DNA from: Alisma plantago-aquatica
Taxonomy: Eukaryota; Streptophyta; Magnoliopsida; Alismatales; Alismataceae
Length of the DNA: 64,000 nt
Reading direction: 5' to 3'
Assembly: GCA_963693085.1 (NCBI GenBank)
Contig: OY856412.1
Span: forward strand, 1,411,842,894 to 1,411,906,893
Shown here piece by piece: positions 45,903-57,135 of the stretch; the stretch's first letter is position 1; each line of letters opens with the position of its first letter. The position numbers and the translations under genes are program-made. Under the pieces are notes generated by a model. It was not told where the DNA came from. It made no database searches and was given only the letters and a program-made list of their open reading frames with translations.

Positions 45903-48900
45903 TCATTCATTATCGCTATCAACATCCCAATTATATCTTACAATTGCCACTGCTTGTATGGCTTTTGCCCATTCTTCTCTTATTTCATTTAATGCTTCCA
46001 TCGTATATGGATCATGTACATTTTTTAAGCGTTTACCTATAGTGTGGTCAGTTTTAAACACCTGCAAAGAGAATGATGTATATATATAAGTAATAATATA
46101 AAAATAAGATTGATAGATTTCATACTAACTAATGAGACTATATATAATACCTCATGTATGGTATCGATGTCCAATACGGCATGTCGGATAATCATCTGCA
46201 TAAATCGCATCACATAGTATACGCATGCCCAGCCGTTGTCTTGTGTAGCGCACTATAAATTGAAACATACAAAATAATACAACTAAGCACAATTCACATC
46301 AATAATATATACATTGGAGTTGGGAACTTACTTGTACGTTCTGCCAATTTATTGGCTGGTTCTTTTTCCTTGGGACCGTTCCTCCAGCCTTTTTGAATGC
46401 ATCTAAACCCCTACATGTTAATATAACACAGTAAATTGCATAAGTAAATAGTAATGTAATAACAGATGTTAACAGATACAAAAATGAAATATTTCTCACA
46501 AGAATAATGACATTCTCATTACGTGTCCAATTTTAGTGTTTAATGAACTTCCCGCGGGATCTAGATAATAAACAGTGAACGTCCCGGGGACAATAACTAG
46601 TAACTCCCAATGTCTACCGCTAGAGGTAAAAAGTTAATAATTAATAACTCAAAATGCACAATTAAAATGGAATTTTCTTAAGTCCAAATTATAAATAAAG
46701 TAAACTTACTTGACATTGAATGGAGCTATTATTATCGTCTTCTTTTGCTGACCAAAAATTATAAAAGCATCTATACAGTATTGTTGAACACTATCAGGGT
46801 CTTTAGCTACCATACTAATCAATGATGGAATCAAAAATCCCACATGATCAAATGCAAATTGTTTGCATTGATCTTCGACTAAGTAGCTGCAAAACATGTA
46901 TTACGTATGCATTAATATATAAGAAACCAGATCACCGGATCTTACACAAGGTATATGGATGTATAAATAAGATCTCACCTTATCCATGTCTCTATCATTG
47001 ATGTATTCAGCCAAGCATACATAAACAACTCAATAATATCTTGTATAAATAAAGAGCTATCGTATGATTGACCTGCATAATCTGCATCTAAAGAAACAAT
47101 TATAGGGCAATGTATATTATGTGCCCGTAGCCAACATGCCATTCCCCTACAAGCAGGACCTAACAGATATGTTAGGTCAGTTGGAACCTAACTTGGTAAT
47201 GCGGGAAGTGGAGGTGGAGGCCTAGGTGCTCCTGGTGTCTTCTTTTTAACATGTATATATAATTTCAGATCAGTTGACCTCATATATACACATTAACAGT
47301 CTGAATCAATGTAAATTTATCTTACAATTTCAGTAGTGTAGACGACATCTGCTTTGGGCCACAATATGACCCCGCCTTCTGCCTCAGCAAGTGTATCAAT
47401 ATCCGGGTGGGGATATGGCAATGTAACTTCCCTCCAATTGGGTAACACACGTAATGGGCCCACACGAACGTAGCCCTCTGGCATTGGAGTCCCGTGAAAC
47501 CTTTCCCCAGGAAGGGACGGGTAAGCCTGCGCCTCTGCAACAACATAGTCTTGCATTCTTAAGCAGCATGGCTTCAATGCCTACAAATTTATGTAAAGAA
47601 TGTTATACATATATACATATCATCTTGAAAAGACTAGCTACAATGTCATAAACAATACTTACAGCAGACGTGTTAGGCGATGGGTCTCCATCATTACTCG
47701 CAGTCTGTACATCAGGAGAAGAGTGGGTCGCCATAGGCTGATTGGAAGCCTGAGATGCCTGCCACCGCAGCAATTCTTCCTTGACCTTCTCAGCAACTAC
47801 ATCGTTGACCTTCTTAGCAACTATATCCTCGACTCTCTTATTCTCCTATACATGGATAAAAGAAACATTAGCTTCTTATTATTGAATTTCCTTTTGCAGT
47901 AACATTCTAAAAAAAGAATAGGTTACCTCTTCTTGAGAAAGTCCCGCTCTGGGTTTGCGCTGGGATGGCCCAAAGAATGCTTTGATGCCCACACCAGCGC
48001 CTACACCCCTAACACGTCCAGGATGCTCTGGGTTACCCAGAGCAACTGTCAATTCATCCCTTGTGCCCTGAGGGATGAACGTGCCTTGTTTCCTCTTCTC
48101 GTGCAGCTCCCACTAATCACCATCAATAGAAATTGGTAAGTTAACACCACAAATAATCAATATTCAAACGATTGCTCTAAGAGTTGTATTTTACCATTTT
48201 CGCAGCCGCCTCAGCAGTTACGGGCTTCTTTATTTCACCCTTCTTGTTTTGCCTCCCAGCTATCCAGATATCATGGTGAGGCATGGGTGTGGCAGACTGA
48301 GTAGGAGCAGACTCCTGAGTAGCCGCAGACTCCGCCTGTAGTCTTTGGCAAATGCTTGCATAGCCTTTTGGACCCATAGTGTGGTCATGCACATTCAGTG
48401 CACGCCTTGCTTTTTGTGCGTCACTGAGGGCCTAGTTAGTATGCACATTAATGATTTGGTTAGTAGCACTAAATGTTAATCTTGAATAGGTGAATACAAT
48501 GTATATTAATTAAATTGGGAGTGACGCCTAATACCTTGAATTATTCAGATTTTCTTGAAGCAACAAAATTGTCCCAATCTTCTTTGTCCAAGAAGTTCCA
48601 TTGTTCAAGGGCTGACTTCTTCTTCTTATCACCCTCTTTTATGTATTCTCTGTTTAGATTTGTCCTATAATTCCTAAGCATCTTTCCAGCACGTTGCATC
48701 ACACTTTTACAATGCAACTTCTCATCCAATGCAAACATATTCTGTAAAATAGAATTCTTATTAACTAGTATCCAAAATAGAATTGCAAATAATAGAATTT
48801 GTAATCTACAAAATAGAATTGCAAATAATAATAACTCATGCATAAATCCTTCCATATCAAGTCTTTTTTCCCCTGAGGAACTTTATGCCAATTATCATAC

Positions 48901-49334
48901 TTAACACCACAATGGCTCCGAGTGGTACACCCAAGATAGTTTACAAAATTATTACGGTTCACTCCAATTGCATTTCCTCCATTATCAAACTCCACAACCA
49001 ATTTGGATCCACTGCCACTTAGCGCTATTAACTTCTTCAACAGAGTGATGCCCCTTTTCTTGTTAAGTGTTTGGTGCTGCGCATCAAGTTGCTCCAGTGC
49101 TTCAGTGGGTACATGTGCATCATAAACCTAAAATTTGACAAAAATAGACATACTGAATTAGCCCAATATAGAAATATAGGATATATGACATAACTAGAAG
49201 ATAATGAATTTTATAGAAATACAGGATATGTTTTTAGAACTTACATTGGTATCCTCACCATACTCATCATGGACAACATGCTCATCATGGACTTCATGCT
49301 CATCATGGACATCATGCTCATCATGGTCAGCCAT
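45903..49334 (-). CDS. CACTA accessory gene: En/Spm (Ptta-like) region plus Ulp1-like protease, multi-exon
   Basis: My exon reading on the minus strand. ATG at 49334; short exon of HDEHxV repeats ending at GTAAGT near 49244. Next exon (from about 49128) with KLVVEFDNGGNAIGVNR and TTRSHCGVKYDNWHKVPQG, as in plant En/Spm accessory proteins; then KLHCKSVMQRAGKMLRNYR to about 48530. Then HDHTMGPKGYASICQRL, GNPEHPGRVRGVGAG, a coiled-coil exon (KKVNDVVAEKVKEELLRW), and GYVRVGPLRVLPNW. The last exons hold a Ulp1 (C48)-type cysteine protease: RHWELLVIVPG (His), YYLDPAG (Asp), and CATQDNGWACVYYVM (Gln and Cys). TGA at 45903-45905. In-frame stops near 48540 (after ASRKSE) and near 47190 suggest it is a recent pseudogene. 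Splice sites are inferred by eye. Confidence 0.75.
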
Positions 49335-49349
49335 CTGAAAATGTCATTA

Positions 49350-49484
49350 AAAAGGCAAACATTTAGCATTTGTATTAACTAGAAAAAGGCAAACATTTAG
49401 CATTTGTATTAACTAGAAAAAGGCAAACATTTAGCATTTGTATTAACTAGAAAAAGGCAAACATTTAGCATTTGTATAAACATA
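49350..49484. repeat. 34-bp tandem repeat, four units
   Basis: Four near-identical units of AAAAAGGCAAACATTTAGCA plus TTTGTATTAACTAG. It lies between the two CACTA genes, just upstream of the accessory gene's ATG, so it may sit in its promoter or leader. Confidence 0.9.
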
Positions 49485-49491
49485 CATGTCT

Positions 49492-52400
49492 CTAAAATTG
49501 TGATCTTTTATCAATTAACAATCCTTCATTGTAATCTCCGCGCACATATAAGTCATCATTAGCTTCAATATTTTGTGGAGTTGGCAACCCAACTGAGAAT
49601 GGACAGGAGTCATCATACTTATCATAGTACTCTTCTTCATCTATAGGATCTTCAATGAACTATCTTTTACCATGAAGAACAACCGACCATTTATCATTTG
49701 CAGGATCATCGATATAGAATATTTGTTTCGCCTGTGATGCCAATATGAATGGTTCACCCTTCTCGCCAATCTTTTCAAAGTTCACCAAAGTGAAACCCAA
49801 TTCATCCACTATAACTCCTTTGGTGTTATCGACCCAATTACATTTAAAGAGCAGAATTTTGAAATCTATGTAGTCAAACCCCCAAATGTCTTTAATGACA
49901 CCGTAATATGACATTTTAGCTTCACGTGGACTCTTATCCTTTGCACTTGCAAAGTACATAGTCGACGCTTGAAGACTGACCCCACTATTTTGGACGAAAC
50001 TCTTATCATCTTGGCGCTTTGTGTAATATGTGAATCCATTAATGTCAAACCCTTCATAAGACATAACATTCGGTTTTGGTTTAAAGGCGAGGCATTTGAT
50101 AGTTTCTGTAATATCATTTGGTGTTTGAGATAGTTGATGTAAGACTTTATCTTCAAACCACTTAGTAAAAGTCTTATTATTCTCTCTAGCAAGCCACATT
50201 GAACTTGCTCGAGGATGTTGTCTCTTTATGAAATTGGTATGTTCCTCGATATAAACACTCACTTCGTCCATATTGTGTAAAATATACAAGTGAGCTTGTT
50301 CCAACTGCTCACGGCTGATTACTTTCACCCGTGATCCCAAAATTCCTTTGCCCTCCTCAATATTCTTGTCATTATCAGGAGTGTCATTACCACTGAGAAA
50401 GTCATTGCAAAAATCCATAACCTCTCTCGCCACATAACCTTCAATAATACTCCCTTCAGGCCGATAACGGTTTCGAACATCACCTTTAAAAACGCTCATG
50501 TATCGTTCAAAGGGATACATCCAATGCAAGAAAACTGGTCCCAACATTTTCACTTCCCTAGTCAAGTGGACAACAAGATGTACCATGATATCAAAGAACG
50601 AAGGAGGGAAATACATCTCAAGCTGACATAGGGTAACAACCACTTCTCTTTGCAAATTATCGAGAGTATCAGGGTCAATAATTTTGCTGCATAGACTGTT
50701 GAAAAAGAAACAAAGTCTGGTAATTGCGAACCTTACATGCTTCGAAAATATAGATCGAATTGCCACGGGCAATATTTGTTGCATTAGAGTGTGACAATCA
50801 TGAGATTTAAGACCTATCAACTTCAGATCTTTCATTGATACCAATCTACGGATGTTGGATGAGTAACCATGTGGCACCTTAACATTTACCAAGCATTCAC
50901 AAAAGGTTTTCTTCTCCTTTCTAGACAACATGTAACAAGCGGGAGGTAAGTATGTTCTTTTATTACCCATTTCACATAACTCTGTTAATTCTGACCTTAT
51001 TCCCATTTCACGTAGGTCCAGTCTGGATTTTATCCCATCTTTAGTCTTACCTGGTATATTTAACAGAGTACCAATGATGCTATCACATACATTTTTCTCA
51101 ACGTGCATTACATCGATACAATGCCTGACTGTCAAAGAACTCCAATAAGGAAGATCCCAAAATATTGACTTCTTCTTGAATGAAGAATTGTCACTCCGTG
51201 TGGCCATACTACATTGTGATTTCTTACCAAATTCATTGACAATGTCTTTTACTCTTTCATAAACAACATCCCCTGGTATAGGTTTAGGTGCACTCCATTC
51301 ATCATTCCATCCATTGAATGCTTTGCGCTTCCTACGATATAGATGGAATTTTGAAAGAAACCTCCGATGACCAAGATATACAGTCTTTCCGCCATGTTTT
51401 AGTCTTATTGAATCAGTGTTTTCTTCACATATAGGACACGCTTTAGCTCCTTTGACACTATATCCAGACAAATTCCCATATCTGGAAAGTCATTAATAGT
51501 GAAAAACAACATAGCGTGCAAACGAAATGTCTCTCTTGCTGAAGCATCATAGGTCATCACACCTTCAGCCCAAAGTTTCTTTAAGTCATCAATCAAAGGT
51601 TCAAGATAAACATCGATATCATTTCCGGGTTGTTTAGGGCCCGATATCAACAACGACAACATAACGTACTTATTTTTCATACACATCCAGGGAGGAAGAT
51701 TATATATAACAAGCATGACTGGCCAAGTGCTATGTTGGCTGCTCAATGTCCCGTACGAATTCATCCCATCTGTACAAAGCCCAAGTCTTAGATTCCTATC
51801 TTCTTCACCAAATTTGGGGTACAATAGATCAATCTTCTTCCAATGTGGGGAATCAGACGCATGTCGTAGGATCCCATCATTATTTTTCTTTACATCTGCA
51901 TGCCACCTCAAATTCTTCGCATCTTTCGGATTTGCAAACAAGCGTTGAAACCGTGATATTATAGGTAGATACCACAACACCTTGGCAGGAGAACCAGTTT
52001 TGGACTCCCCCGAAGTCGTCAATTTATACCGTGATGCACCACATTTTGGACAATCTTTCAAATCTACATAGTCCTTTTGAAATAATACACAATCATTCAG
52101 GCATGCGTGTATCTTCTTGGCCTCCATTCCCATTGGGCACATCATTTTCTTTACCTGGTATGTTGAGATTGGCAGCTCGTTTCCTTCAGGAAGCATTTCT
52201 TTCAACAAAGTCAACAATGAAGTGAAGCTTTTGTCACTCCATCTATTGTTAGATTTCAACTTATACAATCTCAACACAGCGCTAAGCTTCGTAAACTTAA
52301 CACAGCCTGTGTATAACGGTATCTCAGCATCATGCACAATGTTTCTAAAGATAGGAGGTGGATCGGTGTGCTCTACCCTACAACTATCCAGCATCGCATC

Positions 52401-52720
52401 AACGATGTCTGCTGGAACTGGTTCGTTCACATTTATGTCATCGGATGCAATTTCTTCTTCCACCCAAGCACTGCTATCGACATCTACTGGTTTCGATTTT
52501 GAAATCTCTCCATGCCATGTACAATCCCGTTGCACATGACATGACTTTTGATTTCCTCACCAGTGCTGACTTTCAAGTTGTTACCGCAATGCCTACATGG
52601 AAAGTCGAACCTATCTGTAGGTTTTTTCCTATGTTCCTAGAAAAATCTAATAAACTGATCAAGACCAGATATAAACTCCGGGGTGCAATGATTACGAATG
52701 GACATCCATGATCTATCCAT
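49492..52720 (-). pseudogene. CACTA transposase (tnp2/TNPD type), broken
   Basis: Reads on the minus strand from MDRSWMSIRNH (ATG 52720), the start of the transposase-associated domain. The tnp2 domain follows, with LGLCTDGMNSYG, ISGPKQPGNDIDVYLEPLI and GYSVKGAKACPICEE. Then DUF4218 (SIFSKHVRFAITRLCFFF, MYPFERYMSVFKG, GYVAREVMDFC) and DUF4216 (YYGVIKDIWGFDYIDF, FKCNWVD). Lesions: TAG near 52637, a frameshift near 52540, a one-base shift near 51480, and TAG at 49660-49662, after which the frame continues to 49492. About 1050 codons in all. The element could move only with transposase from elsewhere. Confidence 0.92.
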
Positions 52721-52784
52721 TCTATGATAAAAAAGAAAACAAGTATATATTAGGAAACAAGTATATATTAGGAAAAGATTAGGG

Positions 52785-53820
52785 TATACACTTACATCCT
52801 AAGTGAGATTAGGTGTTCAAGAACAGTCCCAAATTGGGGACTATCCAAGATTTACTCCTAATGAGTCAATCTTGGATGGGTTTCTAGGCCAACAAACACA
52901 ATAATAGATATCTACAATGAAGCCGGACTCCATACAAACAGTATATAATTTAGTGATTGTTCATTCTAATTTATACCAATGTATAAGTAATATAAAGAAC
53001 AATGATTGTTCACTTTCTAGGCCAACAAACACATGTGATGTCATTCTTATATATAATAAATGTGTACCACCTATCCCATCCTTGAACACCTAATCTCACT
53101 AGTAAGTGTATAATGTGTATTGGGTTTTCGAGAAAATTTCGGCAGCATTTCCCCACTGTTCTCTAAGTACATATGTACTTAGAGAACAAACGGGAAAATG
53201 CTACCGAAATTTTCTCAAAAACCCAATACACATTATACACTTACATCCTAAGTGAGATTAGGTGTTCAAGAATAGTCCCAAATCGGGGACTATCCAAGAT
53301 TTACTCCTAATGAGTCAATCTTGGATGGGTTTCTAGGCCAACAAACACAATAATAGATATCTACAATGAAGCCGGACTCCATACAAACAATATATAATTT
53401 AGTGATTGTTCATTCTAATTTATACCAATGTACAAGTAATATAAAGAACAATGATTGTTCACTTTCTAGGCCAACAAGCACATGTGATGTCATTCTTATA
53501 TATAATAAATGTGTACCAGCTATCCCATCCTTGAACACCTAATCTCACTAGTAAGTGTATAATGTGTATTGGGTTTTCGATAAAATTTCGGCAGCATTTT
53601 CCCGCTGTTCTCTAAGTACATATGTACTTAGAGAACAAACGGGGAAATGCTACCGAAATCTTCTCAAAAACCCAATACACATTATACACTTACATCCTAA
53701 GTGAGATTAGGTGTTCAAGAACAGTCCCAAATCGGGGACTATCCAAGATTTACTCCTAATGAGTCAATCTTGGACGGGTTTCTAGGCCAACAAACACAAT
53801 AATAGATATGTACATGTTAG
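52785..53820. repeat. Tandem ~450-bp foldback units in CACTA
   Basis: Two full units and one partial, starting near 52790, 53239 and 53690 at CTTACATCCTAAGTGAGATT. Each full unit has a long palindrome centred on AGTACATATGTACT (53166-53179 and 53612-53625), with arms of about 65 bp running out to TGTATAATGTGTATTGGG. Each also has outer inverted ends (GAGATTAGGTGTTCAAG). It lies upstream of the transposase gene; nothing coding is seen. Confidence 0.88.
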
Positions 53821-53933
53821 GGTTTCATCACAATTGATGTTAGGGTTTCATCAATGTTAGGGTTTAATCAAATCAAATTAGGATGCTAGAATGGACAAGT
53901 TTAAATCAAATTAGGGTTTAAATCAAATCAAAC

Positions 53934-54330
53934 ACGGCCGTGCTGGGCAGCACGGCCGTGGTAGGCCATTCTTCTCAGTTCTCAGTGAAAGAAGTAGAAC
54001 ACTAACTAGTCTTAGGTTTTGAAGTCAGAGCAGCAAGCAGAGCAGAGCAGCGGGCGGCAAGGAAGAAGACAAGGAAGAAGGTGCTACGGCTAATACCTTG
54101 TGAGCAGCGGAGGCAAGCAAGAAGACAACGCCGCAGTAGGGTGTGAGCAGGGAGGAAGGAGCGGGCGGCGGCGGTGCAAGGAGGAAGGCGGCGGGCGGTG
54201 GCGGCGATGATGCAGAGTAGTAGCAGGGATCGTCGGCAGCGAGCGAGAAGCAGCAGGCACCAGGCACCAGACGACGATTTTGGGAGGGCGGCGACGAGTA
54301 GCGCACATGAGAATCGATGAAACAGGAAGA
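53934..54330 (-). other. GC-rich putative 5' exon region of the CACTA
   Basis: Begins with a perfect small inverted repeat (CACGGCCGTGCT / AGCACGGCCGTG, near 53935-53967). It then becomes purine-rich and GC-rich on the plus strand, unlike its AT-rich surroundings. On the minus strand it is C/T-rich like a plant 5' UTR, with a splice-donor-like AAG|GTATTAGC near 54098. Likely the transposase's untranslated first exon; the short frames in it match no known protein. Confidence 0.5.
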
Positions 54331-54369
54331 AAGGGGGAAGAGTCGGGTGATCGGGCCTCTATTAAGTTG

Positions 54370-54790
54370 GTCAACGACATCGGTTATCTACGACAACCGA
54401 CGCCTATTATCTTCAGTGTCAGTTGATCGTACAAAACCGACGTCCAATTAGACAATCTTTACCCCAAATTAATTGGCGGGAACTATTATCAGCGTCAGTT
54501 ATCCAAGGATAACCGACACCGAAAGTGGAACTTTTCACGCAAAATTTCATTTTACATAGGCGTCGGTGAATCGTTAAACAACCGACGCTGTATGTGACCC
54601 AGCTTTTTTCGCTCGAAAATTGGATTTCGCGGGTGCCTTTAGGCGTCGGTTGGTTATACTCAGCCGACGCTGAATACAAAGCGGTACTCGTGTCTGGCTG
54701 GTCTTCGAATATAGACGTCGGTTTGCATAAATAACCGACGCCTAATATTATAGGCATCGGTTGTCCGAAATAACCGACGCCCAGAAAAGT
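54370..54790. repeat. CACTA right subterminal repeats
   Basis: Inverted pairs of GGCGTCGGTT and AACCGACGCC, for example at 54560-54590, 54641-54672, 54713-54743 and 54751-54781. Same motif as the left end, each pair forming a short hairpin. Confidence 0.88.
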
Positions 54791-54818
54791 GACACTGAAC
54801 GCTATTTCTGTAGTAGTG

Positions 54819-54841
54819 AACTAAGCGGTACAAGGCAAGAC
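54819..54841 (+). pseudogene. Element D RT remnant between two insertions
   Basis: Target duplication AAC plus 20 bases that continue D's RT frame (KRYKARL). Element C begins at 54842. AAGAC at 54837-54841 should be C's target duplication; its partner is right of the window. Confidence 0.85.
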
Positions 54842-57063
54842 TGTTGGGTTTTATGGGAGGCAAAGAAGAAGCGGAAACAAAAAATTTTCTCCCCAAAACC
54901 CAGAACAAAAGGAATCGCGTCAACGTCTATACAATAGGAAAGATGGTTTGTAGATGCATACCTTATACCGAGGCTTGCTCGGAGACAGTACCTCGTGCCT
55001 TGCACGGTCTTCACCTCCGGTCTTGGACGGTGTCTGTGTAGCTCCTGGTCGCACCGGGACTGAAGACTCCAGGTCTCACCGGGACTGTCGGGATTGACAG
55101 TTGTCCTCCGAGCGACAGAGGTCTCTCGCCTCTACAGTCATCCACACAGACTGCCTGGAACTCCGATCTCCTTGTCCCATAAGGAATCAGAAGGATTCAC
55201 ACCCTCCTATTGGCGTAATAGTCGCCAACACACTCTCCTGCCACCAGTCACTTTCTGCAGTTGTCCTTCCCTTGCTGTGCCTCCCTTATCGGGTAGCACT
55301 TGCTCGGGCTCTCTCGGTTACCAAAACCAGAGAGAACGACAACTTTGCAGAGCAACTGGTTTGCACTAATTTGTACTTTGAGAAGCCCCCAATACCCCTA
55401 TGTATATAGGAGGGTCATGGGACAAGGCTCTCTATCCGGAGCAATGCGGGACTAAAGAAGGAGTAGAAGGGTTCGAGATTTTCCACAAAACAACCAACTC
55501 GCAACCTGAACCGATCATTTCACAATTGAAACGGTCGGTTGGGGATCTGAGCCGGTCAGTTGACACCTCAACCGATCGGTTGGGACCCATGAACCGGTTG
55601 GTTTGTGGTCCTGGTCATTTCCCGATTGACTTTCCAACTTTTGTTTCTAATTGGTATCAAATACCAATCCTTGTTCCAATCAAATTGGGCAAGTGAAACG
55701 AAAGGAAAATTCTCACCAATCCTACTTTCGAAACTTTCCCGGTTGCAACAGTTGAACCGATCGTTTCAACACTTGAAGCAATCGTTCACCCTGTCCTTGA
55801 GCCGATCGGTTCATCACATGAGCCGATCGGTTCACCAAGCTGAGCTGATCGGTTCATCACATGAGCCGATCGGTTGGGAGTACAGATTGTGCAGAATCAG
55901 TCAATTGCGGTTTCAATCAATCTGATACTCTAATCAGTTAGTCCAACACCTTGAACACAATGATATTGAGCTATCAATTAATTGAGTGTTTAATTGAACT
56001 ACTAAACTCCTTTAGTAATCAATCTAAACATGTTTGTGGACAAATTCCTCTTCCAGGTTAAATCCTATGTGTGTGACCCTGCAGGTCCATTTCACGTTGG
56101 CAGTGCAAGTCCATAACACTTATGACTTCACAAGCAAAGAGCGGTGCCTAGTCACACATCAGTGCTACCCAAGTGAAATAGAAAGTTGGAGAACAACCGT
56201 CAATCCTACAATCCGTGAATGGTGTTACAATGAATGTATAATTCCTTTGTCACTGATATCCTGAATGAACTCGAGGCATGGAACAATCATCCTGTCAACA
56301 TTCATTCATTTCCTTGATCTCAGAGCAGACTGGGTGAGATGTGTGTGACATCAATATCACATATTGATTGACACGTGCATGCACATGCCTTTCTCAATCC
56401 TACTCATCAAGTGGCCAAGGATATCAAACTCCCTCAGGAGGGACAAATCCCATATCTATCACTCACCCCTCAAGAGACCCATGTGTCAAAGCCACCCAAT
56501 CATCACCTTTATAACAACCCATGTTTCAGGACTGCGTTTGATGATGTCAAAGTGTGCCCAATGACATGTGTTGAGTGTAGTGATTTCAGGTCTAAGAATC
56601 ACACTGACCACCATCACTGTGAGAGATGACTGTGACTACCAAGTCATGGTTCCATGTGTCACTCTCACGGTGGGTCTGTCCAGTACCTTGTTCTCTAACA
56701 CGTACCTATGTACTTGGTTTGATATCACTATATCATGACTAATGAGATTCTGTCATCAACCAACACACAATCTAGTCTTCAGTGTTATTGATGTCTATGG
56801 TTATTTCCACAATAACAACCGACTAGGGACTAAACAAGAATGTATACTCTTAACATTCATACAATCTCATCGTTTAGGTCATTAACCTAAAAGCATACGT
56901 CATTGAGTAAAATCATTCTTTAGACATCTATCATGTTACACTATCATCTCAGAAATAGTTTAAACATATAGATCAGAAATTGCCTTTATTATTATTCAAA
57001 TCATTTACAAAGTATCGCATTACAATCATCATATGACTTGCTCTATGGGCATACATACCAACA
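54842..57063 (-). mobile_element. Element C 3' LTR
   Basis: 2222 bp, minus-strand start TGTTGGTATG at 57063 and end ...AACCCAACA at 54842. A TATA-like CTATATAC lies at about 55401-55408 (minus). The dyads at 55497-55880 are then in U3. It shares nearly all its length with 61859-64000. No gene visible. Confidence 0.92.
55497..55880. repeat. Element C LTR dyads (AACCGATCGGTT type)
   Basis: About ten copies of GAACCGATCGGTTC and variants (CCGGTCGGTT, CCGATCGTTTC), each based on the palindrome CCGATCGG. The counterpart is 62521-62910, where an extra 20-bp unit (TCACTTCTGAACTGGTCGGT) is present. Confidence 0.85.
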
Positions 57064-57078
57064 GACTCCCACTTGCAC
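57064..57078 (-). other. Element C polypurine tract
   Basis: Minus-strand GTGCAAGTGGGAGTC directly before the 3' LTR. Confidence 0.75.
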
Positions 57079-57135
57079 TTAGAGCCAGTCACCAAGGAAC
57101 CACAGTCCTTGTGACCTAGCATGACCATCATGCTT

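Larger units (their letters stand above)
45205..54818 (-). mobile_element. CACTA (En/Spm) DNA transposon, 9.6 kb
   Basis: Terminal inverted repeats CACTACTACAGAAAT at 45205-45219 and its inverse at 54804-54818. AAC target duplication; D's RT reads on across it. Both ends carry many GGCGTCGGTT / AACCGACGCC subterminal repeats. Two genes on the minus strand: a broken tnp2 transposase (49492-52720), then an accessory gene with a Ulp1-like region (45903-49334). This is the gene set of an autonomous element, now damaged. Confidence 0.96.

Noticed and set aside
54025..54380. Pro/Ser-rich reading frames in the GC-rich stretch
   Set aside because: Low-complexity C/T-rich DNA between CACTA ends; better read as an untranslated exon or leader.
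55094..55409. Frames in the C LTR, repeated near 62111-62606
   Set aside because: Shared only through LTR identity, with different frame limits in the two copies and no recognisable protein.
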